Assembly: GCA_963784895.1 (NCBI GenBank)
Contig: CAWATM010000016.1
Location: 211,703 to 275,702 of the forward strand
Direction: 5' to 3'
Source: Gaiellasilicea sp963784895
Lineage (GTDB): Bacteria; Actinomycetota; Thermoleophilia; Gaiellales; Gaiellaceae
DNA: 64,000 bases
The position numbers and the translations under genes are program-made. Of the stretch, positions 63,128 to 64,000 are shown piece after piece. Numbering within the stretch: the first letter of the stretch is position 1; the number at the start of each line of letters is the position of its first letter. The notes under the pieces were generated by a model that worked only from the letters and a program-made list of their open reading frames with translations, was not told the DNA's origin and did no database searches.

Positions 63128-63951
63128 ACCCAGCGCGCGAGGTCGTCGAGCTCCACATCGTCTCGGACTCGACCGGCGAGACCGCGGCGCGCCTCGTCGC
63201 GGCACTCGAGGCGCAGTTCCCCGAGCAGCCGTTCGAGGAGATTCGGCACCCGCAGATCCAGACCCTCGACGACCTCCAGCTCGCCGTCAGCCGCGCGAAG
63301 GGACGGCCTGCGGTGATGGTCTACACGCTGGTCGCCCGGGAGATGCGCGAGGCGATGCGGACGCTCTGCCGCAGCGCGCGGCTCCACTACTGCGACCTGC
63401 TCGGCCATCCGATCGAGTCGATCGCGAAGGTGTCGGGGATGGCCGCGCGGATGACGCCCGGCGCGCGGCCGCCGCTGAACTCCGCCTACTTCAAGCGGAT
63501 GGAGGCGATCGAGTTCGCGGTCAAGTTCGACGACGGCGTCGGCAGCGGCCTGCGCGAGGCCGACGTCGTCCTCGTCGGCGTCTCGCGGACGTCGAAGACG
63601 CCGCTCTCGATCTACCTCGGCTATCTGGGCCAGAAGGCGGCGAACGTGCCGATCGTGAAGGGGATCAAGCCGCCGCCCGAGCTCCACGAGATCGACCCGC
63701 TGAAGATCGTCGGCCTGACGATCGACGCCGAGCGGCTGGCGGAGATCCGCGCGACGCGCGTGCGCGGGATGGGCGGCGGCAACCGCCGCTACGCCGAGCT
63801 GCTCGAGATCTACGACGAGCTCGAGGAGGCGGCGGCCCTGCACCGGCGGCTCGGCTGCCCCGTCATCGACGTCACCGGCCTCTCGATCGAGGAGACGGCG
63901 CACCGCATCGTCCGGCTCGTCGACCGGCGGCGGCAGGAGGCGCATGCCTGA
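63124..63951 (+). CDS. ppsR: PEP synthase / pyruvate phosphate dikinase regulatory protein
   Basis: 275 residues. HIVSDSTGETAARL, the P-loop-like VGVSRTSKTPLSIYLGYLG, VPIVKGIKPP and a C-terminal CPVIDVTGLSIEETA. The family (DUF299) both phosphorylates and dephosphorylates PpdK or PpsA in an ADP- or Pi-dependent way. The target gene is not in the window. The start is ATG 63124; an in-frame ATG at 63097 lies in the element. Confidence 0.9.
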   Translation: MNPAREVVELHIVSDSTGETAARLVAALEAQFPEQPFEEIRHPQIQTLDDLQLAVSRAKGRPAVMVYTLVAREMREAMRTLCRSARLHYCDLLGHPIESIAKVSGMAARMTPGARPPLNSAYFKRMEAIEFAVKFDDGVGSGLREADVVLVGVSRTSKTPLSIYLGYLGQKAANVPIVKGIKPPPELHEIDPLKIVGLTIDAERLAEIRATRVRGMGGGNRRYAELLEIYDELEEAAALHRRLGCPVIDVTGLSIEETAHRIVRLVDRRRQEAHA

Positions 63952-64000
63952 GAAGCCGCCCGTGCCGCTCTGGCGGTGGGGGCTCTGGTGGACGATCCTC
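63944..64000 (+). CDS. partial CDS, N-terminus of a probable membrane protein
   Basis: ATG at 63944 overlaps ppsR by 8 nt. The 19 visible residues begin MPEKPPVPLWRWGLWWTIL and run into a hydrophobic, Trp-rich segment. The family cannot be told. Confidence 0.45.
   Translation, partial: MPEKPPVPLWRWGLWWTIL

Overview
The window is a very GC-rich, tightly packed bacterial chromosome segment. Gene content points to an actinobacterium, most likely a deep-branching Thermoleophilia/Gaiellales type. Evidence includes a tlyA-nadK-recN-steA-mctB-pyrG order as in mycobacteria, a SigB/SigF-type sigma factor with an RsbW-like partner, and very many 4-bp ATGA/GTGA stop/start overlaps. Nearly all of it is housekeeping core. 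No CRISPR array, tRNA, rRNA, prophage or full insertion sequence was seen. The taxonomic call is inference from gene content only.

Layout. (1) 1-5641, minus strand: an RDD protein, a two-gene ABC exporter, a uracil-DNA glycosylase, a VOC protein and a methyltransferase in one overlapping operon. (2) 5659-11495: histidine catabolism (ftcD, then hutH-hutU-hutI). (3) 11501-21938: small membrane proteins, a metallo-beta-lactamase fold protein, hisS-aspS, a three-gene envelope-like cluster, a probable 6S-type RNA, mnmA with an extra NifU-like N-terminal domain, and a degenerate anti-sigma/sigma pair. (4) 21821-31405: alaS-ruvX-mltG, then aroE-aroC-aroKB-aroQ, pepP, efp. (5) 31409-38309: fatty-acid carboxylase subunits (a dead carboxyltransferase domain fused to a frameshifted biotin carrier, then accC), Asp23, nusB, ispA. 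(6) 39255-48046: tlyA, nadK, recN, steA, mctB, a glycosyltransferase fusion, pyrG. (7) 48043-57296: M20 peptidase, DUF3866, aldo/keto reductase, ald, deoB, pyrimidine-nucleoside phosphorylase, mutM. (8) 57357-64000: a secreted protein, an O-antigen-ligase-like protein, glutaredoxin, recO, glyS, ybaK, the PEP-synthase/PPDK regulator, and the start of a further gene.

Three genome-style signals recur. First, most operon-leading genes have no Shine-Dalgarno site. Instead a TAnnnT hexamer ends 6-7 nt (sometimes 8-10) before the ATG/GTG, which implies leaderless transcripts; several of these -10 boxes are built from the stop codon of the preceding gene, and three divergent pairs have overlapping -10 boxes. 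Second, three elements of 153-165 bp with 15-18 bp terminal inverted repeats sit exactly at stop/start junctions (recN/steA, acetyltransferase/mutM, ybaK/ppsR). In each case exact removal would recreate the ATGA or TGATG overlap that this genome normally uses; one carries a 4-bp target duplication. Third, several proteins keep a fold but have lost its catalytic residues: the carboxyltransferase fused to the biotin carrier, the RsbW-like protein, the NifU-like domain on MnmA and one ATP site of the ABC exporter.

The three inverted-repeat elements and the carboxyltransferase pseudoenzyme-BCCP fusion are the observations I consider most likely to be undescribed. All function calls rest on motif recognition by eye; no database search was run.
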